Shown here one piece after another: positions 56,660 through 64,000 of a stretch of DNA of 64,000 nucleotides. The DNA is taken from NCBI RefSeq assembly GCF_022867885.1, contig NZ_JALIFP010000002.1, positions 1 to 64,000 on the forward strand, in the 5' to 3' direction. Within the stretch, counting starts at the first letter, position 1. Every line of letters starts with the position of its first letter. The notes under the pieces are model-generated. The model saw only the letters and a program-made list of their open reading frames with translations. It was not told the DNA's origin and searched no databases. The position numbers and the translations under genes were made by a program. This DNA comes from Lederbergia sp. NSJ-179. Its GTDB lineage: Bacteria > Bacillota > Bacilli > Bacillales > Bacillaceae_C.

Positions 56660-57292
56660 ATGGGCTTTTCATTATCACTCCTGTTACTGGCGATCGCTAT
56701 TAGTCTTGATAGCTTTAGTACAGGAGTTGCCTATGGATTACGTAAGATGCGGATTCCTTTTAAATCATTATTGATTATTGCTCTTTGCACGGCGGTATCT
56801 CTTCTTACGGCAATGTTTGCAGGTAGTATGCTTTTACATGTTTTATCTCCAGATGCAGCCAATCGAATTGGCGGGATCATCTTAATTATGATCGGTGCCT
56901 GGGTGATCGTGCAATTTTTTCGATCGGAAAAGGATCACCAAGAGAAAGAAGAAAAAATGGTGGTTCATTGGGAAATTAAATCATTGGGTATCGTGATTCA
57001 TATTTTGAAGAAACCGACAAGGGCAGATTTTGACCTTTCTGGGACGATTACAGGAATTGAGGCTTTCCTCTTGGGAGCTGCCTTATCTTTGGATGCTTTT
57101 GGAGCAGGGATAGGAGCAGCGATGTTAGGCTATTCACCGTGGCTTCTCGCTGGTTCTGCAGCTTGTATGAGTGGTATTTTTCTAAAAACAGGCCTACAAA
57201 TGGGCAACTTTTTCTCCAAAACAAACTGGATCCATCATTTTGCCTTTATGCCAGGTGTCTTGTTGATCTTGATAGGGATATTAAAAATTTAA
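56660..57292 (+). CDS. ytaF: sporulation membrane protein YtaF (MntP-like fold)
   Basis: 210 residues, six membrane segments in two repeats: the LAIAISLDSFSTGVAYGLRK motif near the N-terminus is echoed by GAALSLDAFGAGIGAAMLG in the second half. Conserved acidic residues in the helices suggest cation handling (inference). AAGGTG lies 7 nt before the ATG. 27 nt before coaE. Confidence 0.88.
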   Translation: MGFSLSLLLLAIAISLDSFSTGVAYGLRKMRIPFKSLLIIALCTAVSLLTAMFAGSMLLHVLSPDAANRIGGIILIMIGAWVIVQFFRSEKDHQEKEEKMVVHWEIKSLGIVIHILKKPTRADFDLSGTITGIEAFLLGAALSLDAFGAGIGAAMLGYSPWLLAGSAACMSGIFLKTGLQMGNFFSKTNWIHHFAFMPGVLLILIGILKI

Positions 57293-57319
57293 ACTAGGGA
57301 ATGGAAAGAGGCGGAAATT

Positions 57320-57922
57320 TTGGTAAAGATGATCGGTTTAACAGGTGGAATTGCAAGTGGCAAAAGTACAGTATCGCATCTGTTTAAGAATAAAGGCTTT
57401 ACAATTGTAGATGCAGATCTGGCTTCAAGAAAGGTTGTCGAGCCAGAGCAGCCGGCTTACAAAAAAATCGTGCAGTTTTTTGGCGATTCCATTCTTTTGT
57501 CGGATCGAAGGTTAGATCGGGAAAAACTTGGATCGATCATCTTTCACAATGAGAACAAACGCCAAACATTAAATGCAATCGTTCATCCTGCGGTTCGGGA
57601 GCAAATGGAAAATTGGAAGAATGATGCGATTGCTTCTGGAAAACAGACCATTATTTATGATATTCCTTTACTGTTTGAAAGTAAATTGACCAATCTTGTT
57701 GAAAAAACATTGGTTGTATTTGTAGAAGAACAAATACAATTGAAAAGGTTAATGGAACGAAATGGGCTGTCTGAGTCAGACGCTCTCGCACGAATGGCCT
57801 CTCAAATGCCACTACAACAAAAGGCCAAACTTGCAGATGCCGTGATTGATAACAATGGACCGATTGAAAAAACGCAGGAGCAAGTAGAACGTATCATAAA
57901 AGAATGGAAACTCCATCCGTAA
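57320..57922 (+). CDS. coaE: dephospho-CoA kinase
   Basis: Last step of CoA synthesis. 200 residues. P-loop GLTGGIASGKST, DADLASRKV and the lid region RLMERNGLSESDALARM. TTG start at 57320 with GAGGCGG about 7 nt upstream; the ATG at 57329 is a less likely alternative. In B. subtilis gapB and speD follow; here nrdR follows directly. Confidence 0.94.
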   Translation: MVKMIGLTGGIASGKSTVSHLFKNKGFTIVDADLASRKVVEPEQPAYKKIVQFFGDSILLSDRRLDREKLGSIIFHNENKRQTLNAIVHPAVREQMENWKNDAIASGKQTIIYDIPLLFESKLTNLVEKTLVVFVEEQIQLKRLMERNGLSESDALARMASQMPLQQKAKLADAVIDNNGPIEKTQEQVERIIKEWKLHP

Positions 57923-57940
57923 TGGATGGTTTTCTTTTTT
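57913..57940 (+). terminator. short terminator at the coaE stop
   Basis: CCATCC, GTAAT loop containing the stop codon, GGATGG, then TTTTCTTTTTTT. Confidence 0.75.
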
Positions 57941-57957
57941 TGCAAGTAAATCCCTTT

Positions 57958-57987
57958 TTGGTTTTTACCCGCAAATTAAGGTATAAT
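57958..57987 (+). promoter_or_regulatory. promoter for nrdR-dnaB-dnaI
   Basis: TTGGTT (57958-57963), 18-bp spacer, TATAAT (57982-57987), about 33 bp before nrdR. Confidence 0.6.
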
Positions 57988-58019
57988 AATAGAAAAGAAT
58001 GTCGAACGGAGCTGGTACG

Positions 58020-58475
58020 ATGAAATGCCCGTCTTGTAAACATAATGGCACCCGAGTTGTAGATTCAAGGCCAGTCGATGATGTGAGAGCAATTAGAAGA
58101 AGAAGAGAATGTGAAGAATGTTCTTATCGCTTTACAACCTTTGAGAGAGTGGAAGAAACACCTTTAATTGTTGTGAAAAAAGAGGGAATACGAGAGGAAT
58201 TTAGTAGAGAAAAAATATTAAGAGGACTCATTCGCGCTTGCGAAAAACGGCCAGTATCCCTTGATCAACTGGAACAAATCACCCATGAGGTTGAGAGGGA
58301 GATACGAGCACTAGGACAAGCTGAAGTGAGCTCTGATCTTATTGGTGAGAAAGTCATGGATAAATTATCGAAAGTCGATGATGTAGCTTATGTACGCTTT
58401 GCCTCTGTTTACCGCCAATTTAAAGATATAAATGTTTTCTTGGATGAATTAAAGGATCTAATCAAAAAAGATTGA
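58020..58475 (+). CDS. nrdR: transcriptional repressor NrdR
   Basis: Zinc- and nucleotide-binding repressor of ribonucleotide reductase genes. 151 residues. Zinc ribbon with CPSC at the start and CEECSYRF; then an ATP-cone domain (about 45-140). The ATG at 58020 is the family start; GGAGC lies before it. NrdR boxes were not seen near this gene. First gene of an operon with dnaB and dnaI. Confidence 0.95.
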   Translation: MKCPSCKHNGTRVVDSRPVDDVRAIRRRRECEECSYRFTTFERVEETPLIVVKKEGIREEFSREKILRGLIRACEKRPVSLDQLEQITHEVEREIRALGQAEVSSDLIGEKVMDKLSKVDDVAYVRFASVYRQFKDINVFLDELKDLIKKD

Positions 58476-58491
58476 TGAAAGTGTGTTTGTT

Positions 58492-59898
58492 TTGAAACCA
58501 TACTGGAATGAAATTCAGCCGATTGATTCTTTTACTGTGAAGATGAATGGCCTATTGCATCAACACGATCAAAAAGTGATTGATTCTTTATATCAACCGC
58601 TCATTGGACCGTTCAGTACGGCCTTATACTATACTTTATGGAATAGAGTGCAAGAAAATAGAATTTGGTCCGAAGAATTGAATCATTATCATTTAATGAA
58701 TTTCTTTGATTTAAACCTAGAAGAAATCTTTCAAGCCCGGCTAAAATTAGAAGGGATCGGGTTATTAAAAACGTATGTAAAGACGAATGGAGATACTCGC
58801 TCTTATTTATATGAATTACAGCCGCCTTTATCGCCAGAAGGTTTTTTCACAGATGGAATACTAAACATCTATTTATACCAAAAGATAGGAAAATCCCAGT
58901 TTTTAAAATTAAAACAATTGTTTACAGATGAAAAAGCCGATAAGAGCGAATATAAAGAATGGACGCGTTCCTTTCAAGATGTTTTTGCCTCTCTAGGTTC
59001 AGAAGCTCTAATAGATAAGGAAGCCCATTTAGCTAGTCAACCAGATGAGAATCACGAGTTGCTAAATAGGCAAGAGCCCAATCTAATTAAAATTGGCGGG
59101 GACCATTTTAATTTTGATCTATTATACGCTGGTTTATCAGAAATCATGGTACCTAGGCGTGTTTTTACACAAGAGGTAAAGGAAGCTATTTCCAAGCTCG
59201 CTTATTTATACTCGATTGATGCTGTCAATATGAAAAATATTGTCTTAGCTAGTTTAGATGCCGATCAAACGATTCATATAGAAGACCTGCGAAAAGAGGC
59301 ACGCAATTGGTACCAATTAGAACATGATAATCAATTGCCACAATTGGTTGATCGTGTTCAACCAGTCTATGCAAGAACAATAACCGAACCGCAAACAAAA
59401 GAGGAAAAGCTGATCTTCTATTTAGAATCTGTTTCTCCAAGACAATTTTTGATTGATTTAGCAGATGGTGGAGAGCCAGCATTATCAGATTTACAAGCGG
59501 TAGAAGATGTTTTGTTTTCACAAAAGCTTTCTCCCGGGGTGATCAATGTATTGATCCATTATGTCATGTTAAAAACAGATATGAAACTTTCTAAAAATTA
59601 TATGGCGAAAATTGCTTCTCACTGGTCCCGGAAGAAAATCAAAACCGTGAAGGAAGCAATTGATTTGGCTAAAAGTGAACATCGTCAATATCAACAATGG
59701 GCGAATGAACGGAAAACATCGACTCAAAAAAGAAATAAACCGATACGCACAGAGAAATTACCAGATTGGTTTATGGAGCCGCAGGGGGCGGAAGAAGTTG
59801 TGTTGGACGAGAAACAGGAAGCCAAAAGAAGACGATTAGAGGCGATCCAACAGAAATATCGTAAAGAGGGAGGCGATCGGAATGGAGCAAATCAATAA
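58492..59898 (+). CDS. dnaB: replication initiation and membrane attachment protein DnaB
   Basis: Helps load the replicative helicase at the origin (Gram-positive DnaB, not the helicase). 468 residues: winged-helix N-domain, then two DnaB/DnaD-type helical domains, with KLSKNYMAKIASHWSRKKIK near the C-terminus and KLPDWF close to the end. The ribosome site is weak: TTG at 58492 has AAAGTG about 8 nt upstream, GTG at 58483 is an alternative. Ends inside dnaI by 17 nt. Confidence 0.93.
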   Translation: MKPYWNEIQPIDSFTVKMNGLLHQHDQKVIDSLYQPLIGPFSTALYYTLWNRVQENRIWSEELNHYHLMNFFDLNLEEIFQARLKLEGIGLLKTYVKTNGDTRSYLYELQPPLSPEGFFTDGILNIYLYQKIGKSQFLKLKQLFTDEKADKSEYKEWTRSFQDVFASLGSEALIDKEAHLASQPDENHELLNRQEPNLIKIGGDHFNFDLLYAGLSEIMVPRRVFTQEVKEAISKLAYLYSIDAVNMKNIVLASLDADQTIHIEDLRKEARNWYQLEHDNQLPQLVDRVQPVYARTITEPQTKEEKLIFYLESVSPRQFLIDLADGGEPALSDLQAVEDVLFSQKLSPGVINVLIHYVMLKTDMKLSKNYMAKIASHWSRKKIKTVKEAIDLAKSEHRQYQQWANERKTSTQKRNKPIRTEKLPDWFMEPQGAEEVVLDEKQEAKRRRLEAIQQKYRKEGGDRNGANQ

Positions 59899-60817
59899 AA
59901 CGTTAGGAAGACTATCTCGGTCCCCTCATTTTCAAAAGCGATATGATCAACTGAAAATGGAAGTATTGTCTAACCCTGATGTTCAATCTTTTCTAATGGA
60001 ACATCAAGCAGGCATGAGTGAACAAATCATTGAACAGAGTTTAATGAAACTTCACGAATATGTTTCACAGACAAAAAGATGTACGAATTGTACTGGTTTA
60101 GGAAGTTGCCAAAATATGATGTCCGGTTATGAACCTGTCCTCACATTTGAAAATGGAAAAATGGATCTCTTTTATCGACCATGCCCAAACAAAATAAGGG
60201 AAGACGAACGGCGGAAGACAGAGAAATTGATTAAAAGCATCTATGTGCCAAAGGAAATCTTACAGGCTACATTTGCCGATTTTTCTTTGGATCATCCTAG
60301 CCGCGATGATGCATTTGAATTTGCGGAACGATTTGCCTCCACCTATCAACCTGGGACAAGAATGAAAGGCTTGTATTTACATGGAAAATTTGGCGTTGGA
60401 AAATCCTATTTATTAGGGGCGCTGGCTAATCACCTTGCCGAACAAGGAATATCCTCTTTAATTGTGTATGTGCCTGAATTCTTTCGGGAAATGAAACAAT
60501 CCCTTGGTGACCATACGTTGAATGAGAAATTAGAGATCGTCAAAAATGCTCCTGTTCTTATGTTGGATGATATTGGGGCGGAGGCCATGACAAGCTGGAC
60601 AAGGGATGAAATTCTCGGTTCGCTTTTACAATATCGCATGCATGAGCAGCTTCCCACTTTTTTCAGTTCCAATTTTGACTTCGAAGCTTTGCTGCATCAC
60701 CTCACCTACTCCCAGCGCGGAGAAGAGGAAAAAATAAAAGCTGCCAGAATTATGGAAAGAATTAAGTATCTCGCCTCCCCCATTCAATTAATCGGTCCTA
60801 ACAGAAGGCACGGATAA
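59882..60817 (+). CDS. dnaI: primosomal helicase loader DnaI
   Basis: AAA+ ATPase that loads the DnaC helicase with DnaB. 311 residues, same length as in B. subtilis. N-terminal helicase-binding and zinc region (CTNCTGLGSCQ), Walker A GKFGVGKSYLL near residue 170, Walker B VLMLDDIGAE. GGAGG inside dnaB is the ribosome site. Its stop codon is followed at once by the repeat at 60818. Confidence 0.95.
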   Translation: MEQINKTLGRLSRSPHFQKRYDQLKMEVLSNPDVQSFLMEHQAGMSEQIIEQSLMKLHEYVSQTKRCTNCTGLGSCQNMMSGYEPVLTFENGKMDLFYRPCPNKIREDERRKTEKLIKSIYVPKEILQATFADFSLDHPSRDDAFEFAERFASTYQPGTRMKGLYLHGKFGVGKSYLLGALANHLAEQGISSLIVYVPEFFREMKQSLGDHTLNEKLEIVKNAPVLMLDDIGAEAMTSWTRDEILGSLLQYRMHEQLPTFFSSNFDFEALLHHLTYSQRGEEEKIKAARIMERIKYLASPIQLIGPNRRHG

Positions 60818-61069
60818 GAGGCTGGGACAAAAGTGTTTCTATCAAAAGAAAAATCCGAACAAACTAAAAACTATGGTTGGTGGATATCATCCGCTGCGGA
60901 AATATACTTCGCTTTCCGTGGGCGGCTGGTGAGCCTCCTCGTGCTGACGCACTGCGGGGTCTCACCGATGCCTTTTCTCCCACAGGAGTCTACGTATATT
61001 TCCTCCGCTAAGGTAGAGCACTGTTCGTCTTTAAAGTCGGACGTTTTGTTTTGTCCCAGCCTCTTTTTT
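60818..61069 (-). repeat. 252-bp interspersed repeat (RE2-G2), terminator-like ends
   Basis: GAGGCTGGGACAAAA at the left and TTTTGTCCCAGCCTC at the right form a 15-bp stem followed by TTTTTT. Inverted relative to the copy after argH (25870). It ends the nrdR-dnaB-dnaI operon. A reading frame through it (from 60833) joins ytxC in phase but has no ribosome site. Confidence 0.9.
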
Positions 61070-61180
61070 ATGACGCTAAGATCCGCTCAACCGAGCATTT
61101 TGCCACTTTTTATTTTTCATAGGTCTAGTCCCACTGAAACTTCATATAATGTACCAATGCGGAGTAAAGGGGGAGCAGGC

Positions 61181-62017
61181 TTGGAATTAATGTTCAAATC
61201 CATTAAAGAGGCAATCCGCTTGAAGTCTTTCTTAGCAACCAATGGCTTGCAGGATTCCTTTCAGGAAAAACGGGGCCGTTATATATATTCATTTCAACCG
61301 ATTTTCTCAAACAAAGATCAATACGTATCTGCTCTTATTCAATATATCCAGAAAGTGAAAAGAAATGAATGGGTTGATTATGTTCTTCAAAAGAACTATA
61401 AGTACGAGAATGAAGATGAACGGCATGATATTATTGAAATTGTGACACAGATGTTTAATGGTGAAAGAAAAGAATTAACCGCTTTAACCGGAGTGATTGA
61501 GGAAGAAATACTCATTAAAGAAGCAGTGGTCGATTTACTTGATTTTAAGGGAGCCGTTGCTTTCGATTCCTTCTTAAAATTTCGTTTAAGGGAATATTTT
61601 AAACATGTCACTACGTATTTGGGAGTGGCCATTGATGAATATAAAATGGAACAAGATTATCAAGTCTTTGTTCAAACATTAAGGGATTACTTGCAAGGCC
61701 GTCATACCAAACAATCCATTGTACATCTTATTTTAGAGAGACCTGTAACTTTTTATGATGATGCTTTGGAGGAAATGACACAAGAGAAGATCAATGCCTT
61801 ACTTGATCCAAGGCTTCTATCCAATCATCCCGTTTATGTGGATTCTGCCGTTATCGCTCCACTTCTTTCCATGGCACCAAATAAAATATTTTTATATACA
61901 GAAGACGAGGATCAGCCGCTAATTAGAACGTTAAAAAATATTTTCGAAGAAAGAATGACTATTTTTTCATCCAGTTATTTCTATCAATTATCAAAGACAT
62001 CTGATCAGCACTCTTGA
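61181..62017 (+). CDS. ytxC: putative sporulation protein YtxC
   Basis: 278 residues, like B. subtilis YtxC (about 281). No known catalytic motif; mostly alpha-helical with a conserved central stretch (DFKGAVAFDSFLKFRLREY). I chose TTG at 61181 because AAAGGGGGAG lies 6 nt upstream; upstream in-frame sequence comes from the repeat. The -35 of the thrS promoter overlaps its stop codon. Confidence 0.8.
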   Translation: MELMFKSIKEAIRLKSFLATNGLQDSFQEKRGRYIYSFQPIFSNKDQYVSALIQYIQKVKRNEWVDYVLQKNYKYENEDERHDIIEIVTQMFNGERKELTALTGVIEEEILIKEAVVDLLDFKGAVAFDSFLKFRLREYFKHVTTYLGVAIDEYKMEQDYQVFVQTLRDYLQGRHTKQSIVHLILERPVTFYDDALEEMTQEKINALLDPRLLSNHPVYVDSAVIAPLLSMAPNKIFLYTEDEDQPLIRTLKNIFEERMTIFSSSYFYQLSKTSDQHS

Positions 62018-62049
62018 TTTTCTTTGAATATGTAGCTATAATAGCTACA
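62014..62049 (+). promoter_or_regulatory. thrS promoter with a palindrome over the -10
   Basis: TTGATT (62014-62019), 17-bp spacer, TATAAT (62037-62042). The -10 is the centre of a perfect 9+1+9 palindrome, TGTAGCTAT-A-ATAGCTACA (62031-62049), which could be an operator. Confidence 0.7.
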
Positions 62050-62322
62050 TAATAAAATGAGGACATGTGATGAGAAGGACATGAGTGTTTGGTTACGGTA
62101 TACAGAGAGGAAAGATAATGCTGAGAGCTTTCCGACACGAACGAAATACTTACCACCTTTGAACACCAATCGTAAAAGCAAACTATTTGTGAGTAATGAT
62201 TGGCGGAAAAAACCGTTAATTGAATCCAAAGTCATGAATGAAATAACTATTCATGAAAACTAGGGTGGAACCACGTGTATAAACTCGTCCCTTTGCCAGG
62301 GGCGGGTTTTTTGTTTTTCCAA
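62050..62322 (+). ncRNA. T-box leader controlling thrS
   Basis: Senses uncharged threonine tRNA and permits read-through into thrS. The T-box sequence AGGGTGGAACCACG lies at 62262-62275. The likely specifier codon is ACC (62152-62154), followed by A as usual. The terminator is CTCGTCCCT, TTGCC loop, AGGGGCGGG (62284-62306), then TTTTTTG. The AGAGAGGAAAG region (62104-62114) is the Stem I base area. Confidence 0.92.
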
Positions 62323-62357
62323 AAATGTCCTCAATTAGAAAAAAGGAGTGCAGTCAT

Positions 62358-64000
62358 ATGTCGGATCAATTGAAAATTACGTTTCCTGATGGTTCTGTAA
62401 AGGAATTTCCTAAGCAGACAACAACCGAAGATATTGCCGCTTCGATTAGTCCAAGTTTGAAAAAGAAAGCTCTTGCCGGCAAATGGAATGGAACAGTAAT
62501 CGATTTGAAAACACCCATCGAAGAGGATGGTACGATAGAAATTATTACACCAGGAAGTCCAGAAGCATTAGAAATATTACGGCATAGTACAGCGCATCTT
62601 ATGGCCCAAGCGGTAAAACGTCTTTACCCAGATGCAAAGTTTGGCGTAGGGCCTGTGATTGAAGACGGCTTTTACTATGATATGGATTTGGAACATGCGA
62701 TTACGCCTGATGATCTTCCTGTCATTGAGAAAGAAATGAAGAAGATCATTAGTGAAAATATCGAGATCATTCGTAAGGAAGTTTCTCGCGCGGAAGCAAA
62801 GGAAATTTTTGCGAATGATGAATATAAACTAGAATTAATCGATGCGATTCCAGAGGATGAAACAGTCACTGTCTATGAGCAGGGAGATTTTATTGACCTT
62901 TGCCGTGGGGTCCATGTGCCGTCTACTGGCAAAATCAAGGAGTTTCAATTGCTTAGTATTGCAGGTGCCTATTGGCGTGGAAACAGCGATAATAAAATGT
63001 TGCAACGCGTGTATGGAACAGCCTTTTTTAAAAAGGATGATTTAAAACAATACTTGAAATTCCGCGAAGAAGCGAAGGAACGGGATCATCGTAAAATTGG
63101 GAAGGAATTAAGTCTGTTTACCAATTCACAGAAAGTTGGACAAGGTCTCCCGCTCTGGTTACCAAAAGGGGCCACTATCCGTCGCATTATTGAACGATAT
63201 ATAGTTGATAAAGAAGTATCATTAGGCTATGACCATGTCTATACGCCTGTATTAGGCAGTCTGGATCTGTATAAAACTAGTGGTCATCTAGATCATTATC
63301 ATGATGACATGTTCCCGATTATGGATATGGATAATGAACAGCTCGTGCTTCGTCCTATGAATTGTCCACATCATATGATGGTGTATAAAAATGACATCCA
63401 TAGTTATCGGGAATTGCCGATTCGCATTGCTGAGCTCGGTACAATGCATCGTTATGAAATGTCTGGCGCTTTATCAGGCTTGCAGCGGGTTCGCGGGATG
63501 ACGTTGAATGATGCGCATATTTTTGTCCGTCCTGACCAAATCAAAGAGGAATTTATTCGTGTTGTGCAACTGATTGAAGAGGTGTATAAGGATTTCGATT
63601 TAACCGATTATAGCTTCCGTTTATCGTATCGGGATCCTGAAGATAAGGAGAAATATTTTGATGATGATGAAATGTGGAATAAAGCGCAAAGCATGTTGAA
63701 AGAGGCGATGGATGAACTTAGTGTGGACTATTATGAAGCTGATGGAGAAGCAGCCTTTTACGGTCCAAAACTAGATGTTCAAGTGAAAACGGCGCTTGGA
63801 AAGGAAGAAACCCTTTCGACCGTACAATTGGACTTCTTGTTGCCGGAAAAATTTGATCTCACTTATGTAGGAGAAGATGGGAAACAACATCGTCCTGTGG
63901 TGATCCACCGTGGGGTTGTATCGACAATGGAACGTTTTGTTGCATTTCTGATTGAAGAATATAAAGGGGCTTTCCCGACATGGCTTGCACCTGTTCAAGT
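62358..64000 (+). CDS. thrS: threonyl-tRNA synthetase (3' end cut by window)
   Basis: Charges tRNA-Thr. The window holds 547 of about 640 residues. TGS domain (about 1-62), editing domain with the HxxxH motif in [12 protein letters not shown] near residue 75, and class II catalytic core ([26 protein letters not shown]). AAAGGAG lies 10 nt before the ATG. The anticodon-binding domain begins at the window end. Controlled by the T-box upstream. Confidence 0.96.
   Translation, partial: MSDQLKITFPDGSVKEFPKQTTTEDIAASISPSLKKKALAGKWNGTVIDLKTPIEEDGTIEIITPGSPEALEILRHSTAHLMAQAVKRLYPDAKFGVGPVIEDGFYYDMDLEHAITPDDLPVIEKEMKKIISENIEIIRKEVSRAEAKEIFANDEYKLELIDAIPEDETVTVYEQGDFIDLCRGVHVPSTGKIKEFQLLSIAGAYWRGNSDNKMLQRVYGTAFFKKDDLKQYLKFREEAKERDHRKIGKELSLFTNSQKVGQGLPLWLPKGATIRRIIERYIVDKEVSLGYDHVYTPVLGSLDLYKTSGHLDHYHDDMFPIMDMDNEQLVLRPMNCPHHMMVYKNDIHSYRELPIRIAELGTMHRYEMSGALSGLQRVRGMTLNDAHIFVRPDQIKEEFIRVVQLIEEVYKDFDLTDYSFRLSYRDPEDKEKYFDDDEMWNKAQSMLKEAMDELSVDYYEADGEAAFYGPKLDVQVKTALGKEETLSTVQLDFLLPEKFDLTYVGEDGKQHRPVVIHRGVVSTMERFVAFLIEEYKGAFPTWLAPVQ

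Noticed and set aside
60833-61180. 116-residue N-terminal extension of ytxC
   Set aside because: It is the RE2 repeat read in frame, without a ribosome site; TTG at 61181 fits family length.
62057-62263. 68-residue frame upstream of thrS
   Set aside because: Lies wholly inside the T-box leader RNA.

Overview
This 64 kb window is a low-GC Gram-positive chromosome segment from an endospore-forming member of the Bacillaceae. Evidence includes strong AAGGAGG-type ribosome sites, TTG/GTG starts, an alpha/beta SASP gene, sporulation genes (gerW, ytrH/ytrI, ytvI, ytaF, ytxC, refZ), an AGGGTGGAACCACG T-box before thrS, and a gene order that follows the B. subtilis 'yt' region from ytrP (dgcP) to thrS. 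I cannot name the species. I recognise no transposase, prophage, CRISPR array, tRNA or rRNA gene.

Layout. 1-577: tandem 52-bp hairpin repeats before a diguanylate cyclase gene. 0.6-12.5 kb: dgcP, fRMsr (ytsP), refZ, ezrA, cysteine desulfurase-thiI, sspA, NAD kinase, sppA, yteJ, ytfI-gerW. 12.7-18.5 kb (minus strand): the most accessory-looking block, a DUF418 membrane protein followed by a Bce-type response regulator, intramembrane-sensing kinase, ABC ATPase and large-loop permease, probably a peptide-antibiotic sensing and resistance module. 18.7-28.1 kb: tpx (no resolving cysteine), ytxK, ackA, an EcsC-family gene, a frameshifted moaB, argGH behind an ARG box, a universal stress protein and alanine dehydrogenase. 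28.2-34.4 kb: M24 peptidase, ytkL, ytoI, ytpI, nrnA, ytrHI. 34.6-50.6 kb: central metabolism and replication (dnaE, malic enzyme, accDA, pfkA-pyk, ytvI, ytwI, citZ-icd-mdh, a MaoC-like gene). 50.8-64 kb: hflKC (where B. subtilis has phoPR), polA-mutM-ytaF-coaE, nrdR-dnaB-dnaI, ytxC and a T-box-controlled thrS cut by the window edge.

How the genes work together: pfkA-pyk, malic enzyme, ackA, citZ-icd-mdh and accDA cover glycolysis, acetate overflow, the oxidative TCA branch and malonyl-CoA supply. dnaE, polA, dnaB, dnaI, nrdR and mutM serve replication, dNTP control and repair. The sporulation genes are scattered through the window.

The most unusual content is between genes. At least three interspersed repeat families occur. 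One is a MITE-like element with TGTTCAAAAAG / CTTTTTGAACA ends (213, 155, 154 and 45 bp copies). Two of its copies, and two elements of another family, carry the same two-hairpin module. The stems differ between copies by compensatory changes, while AGGAT/AGGAC terminal loops and a 3x7 internal loop (GTK / GNNNTTA) stay nearly constant. This suggests selection on a folded RNA or DNA shape and is my main candidate for an undescribed element. Short repeats spaced 20-21 bp apart also occur in three intergenic regions.
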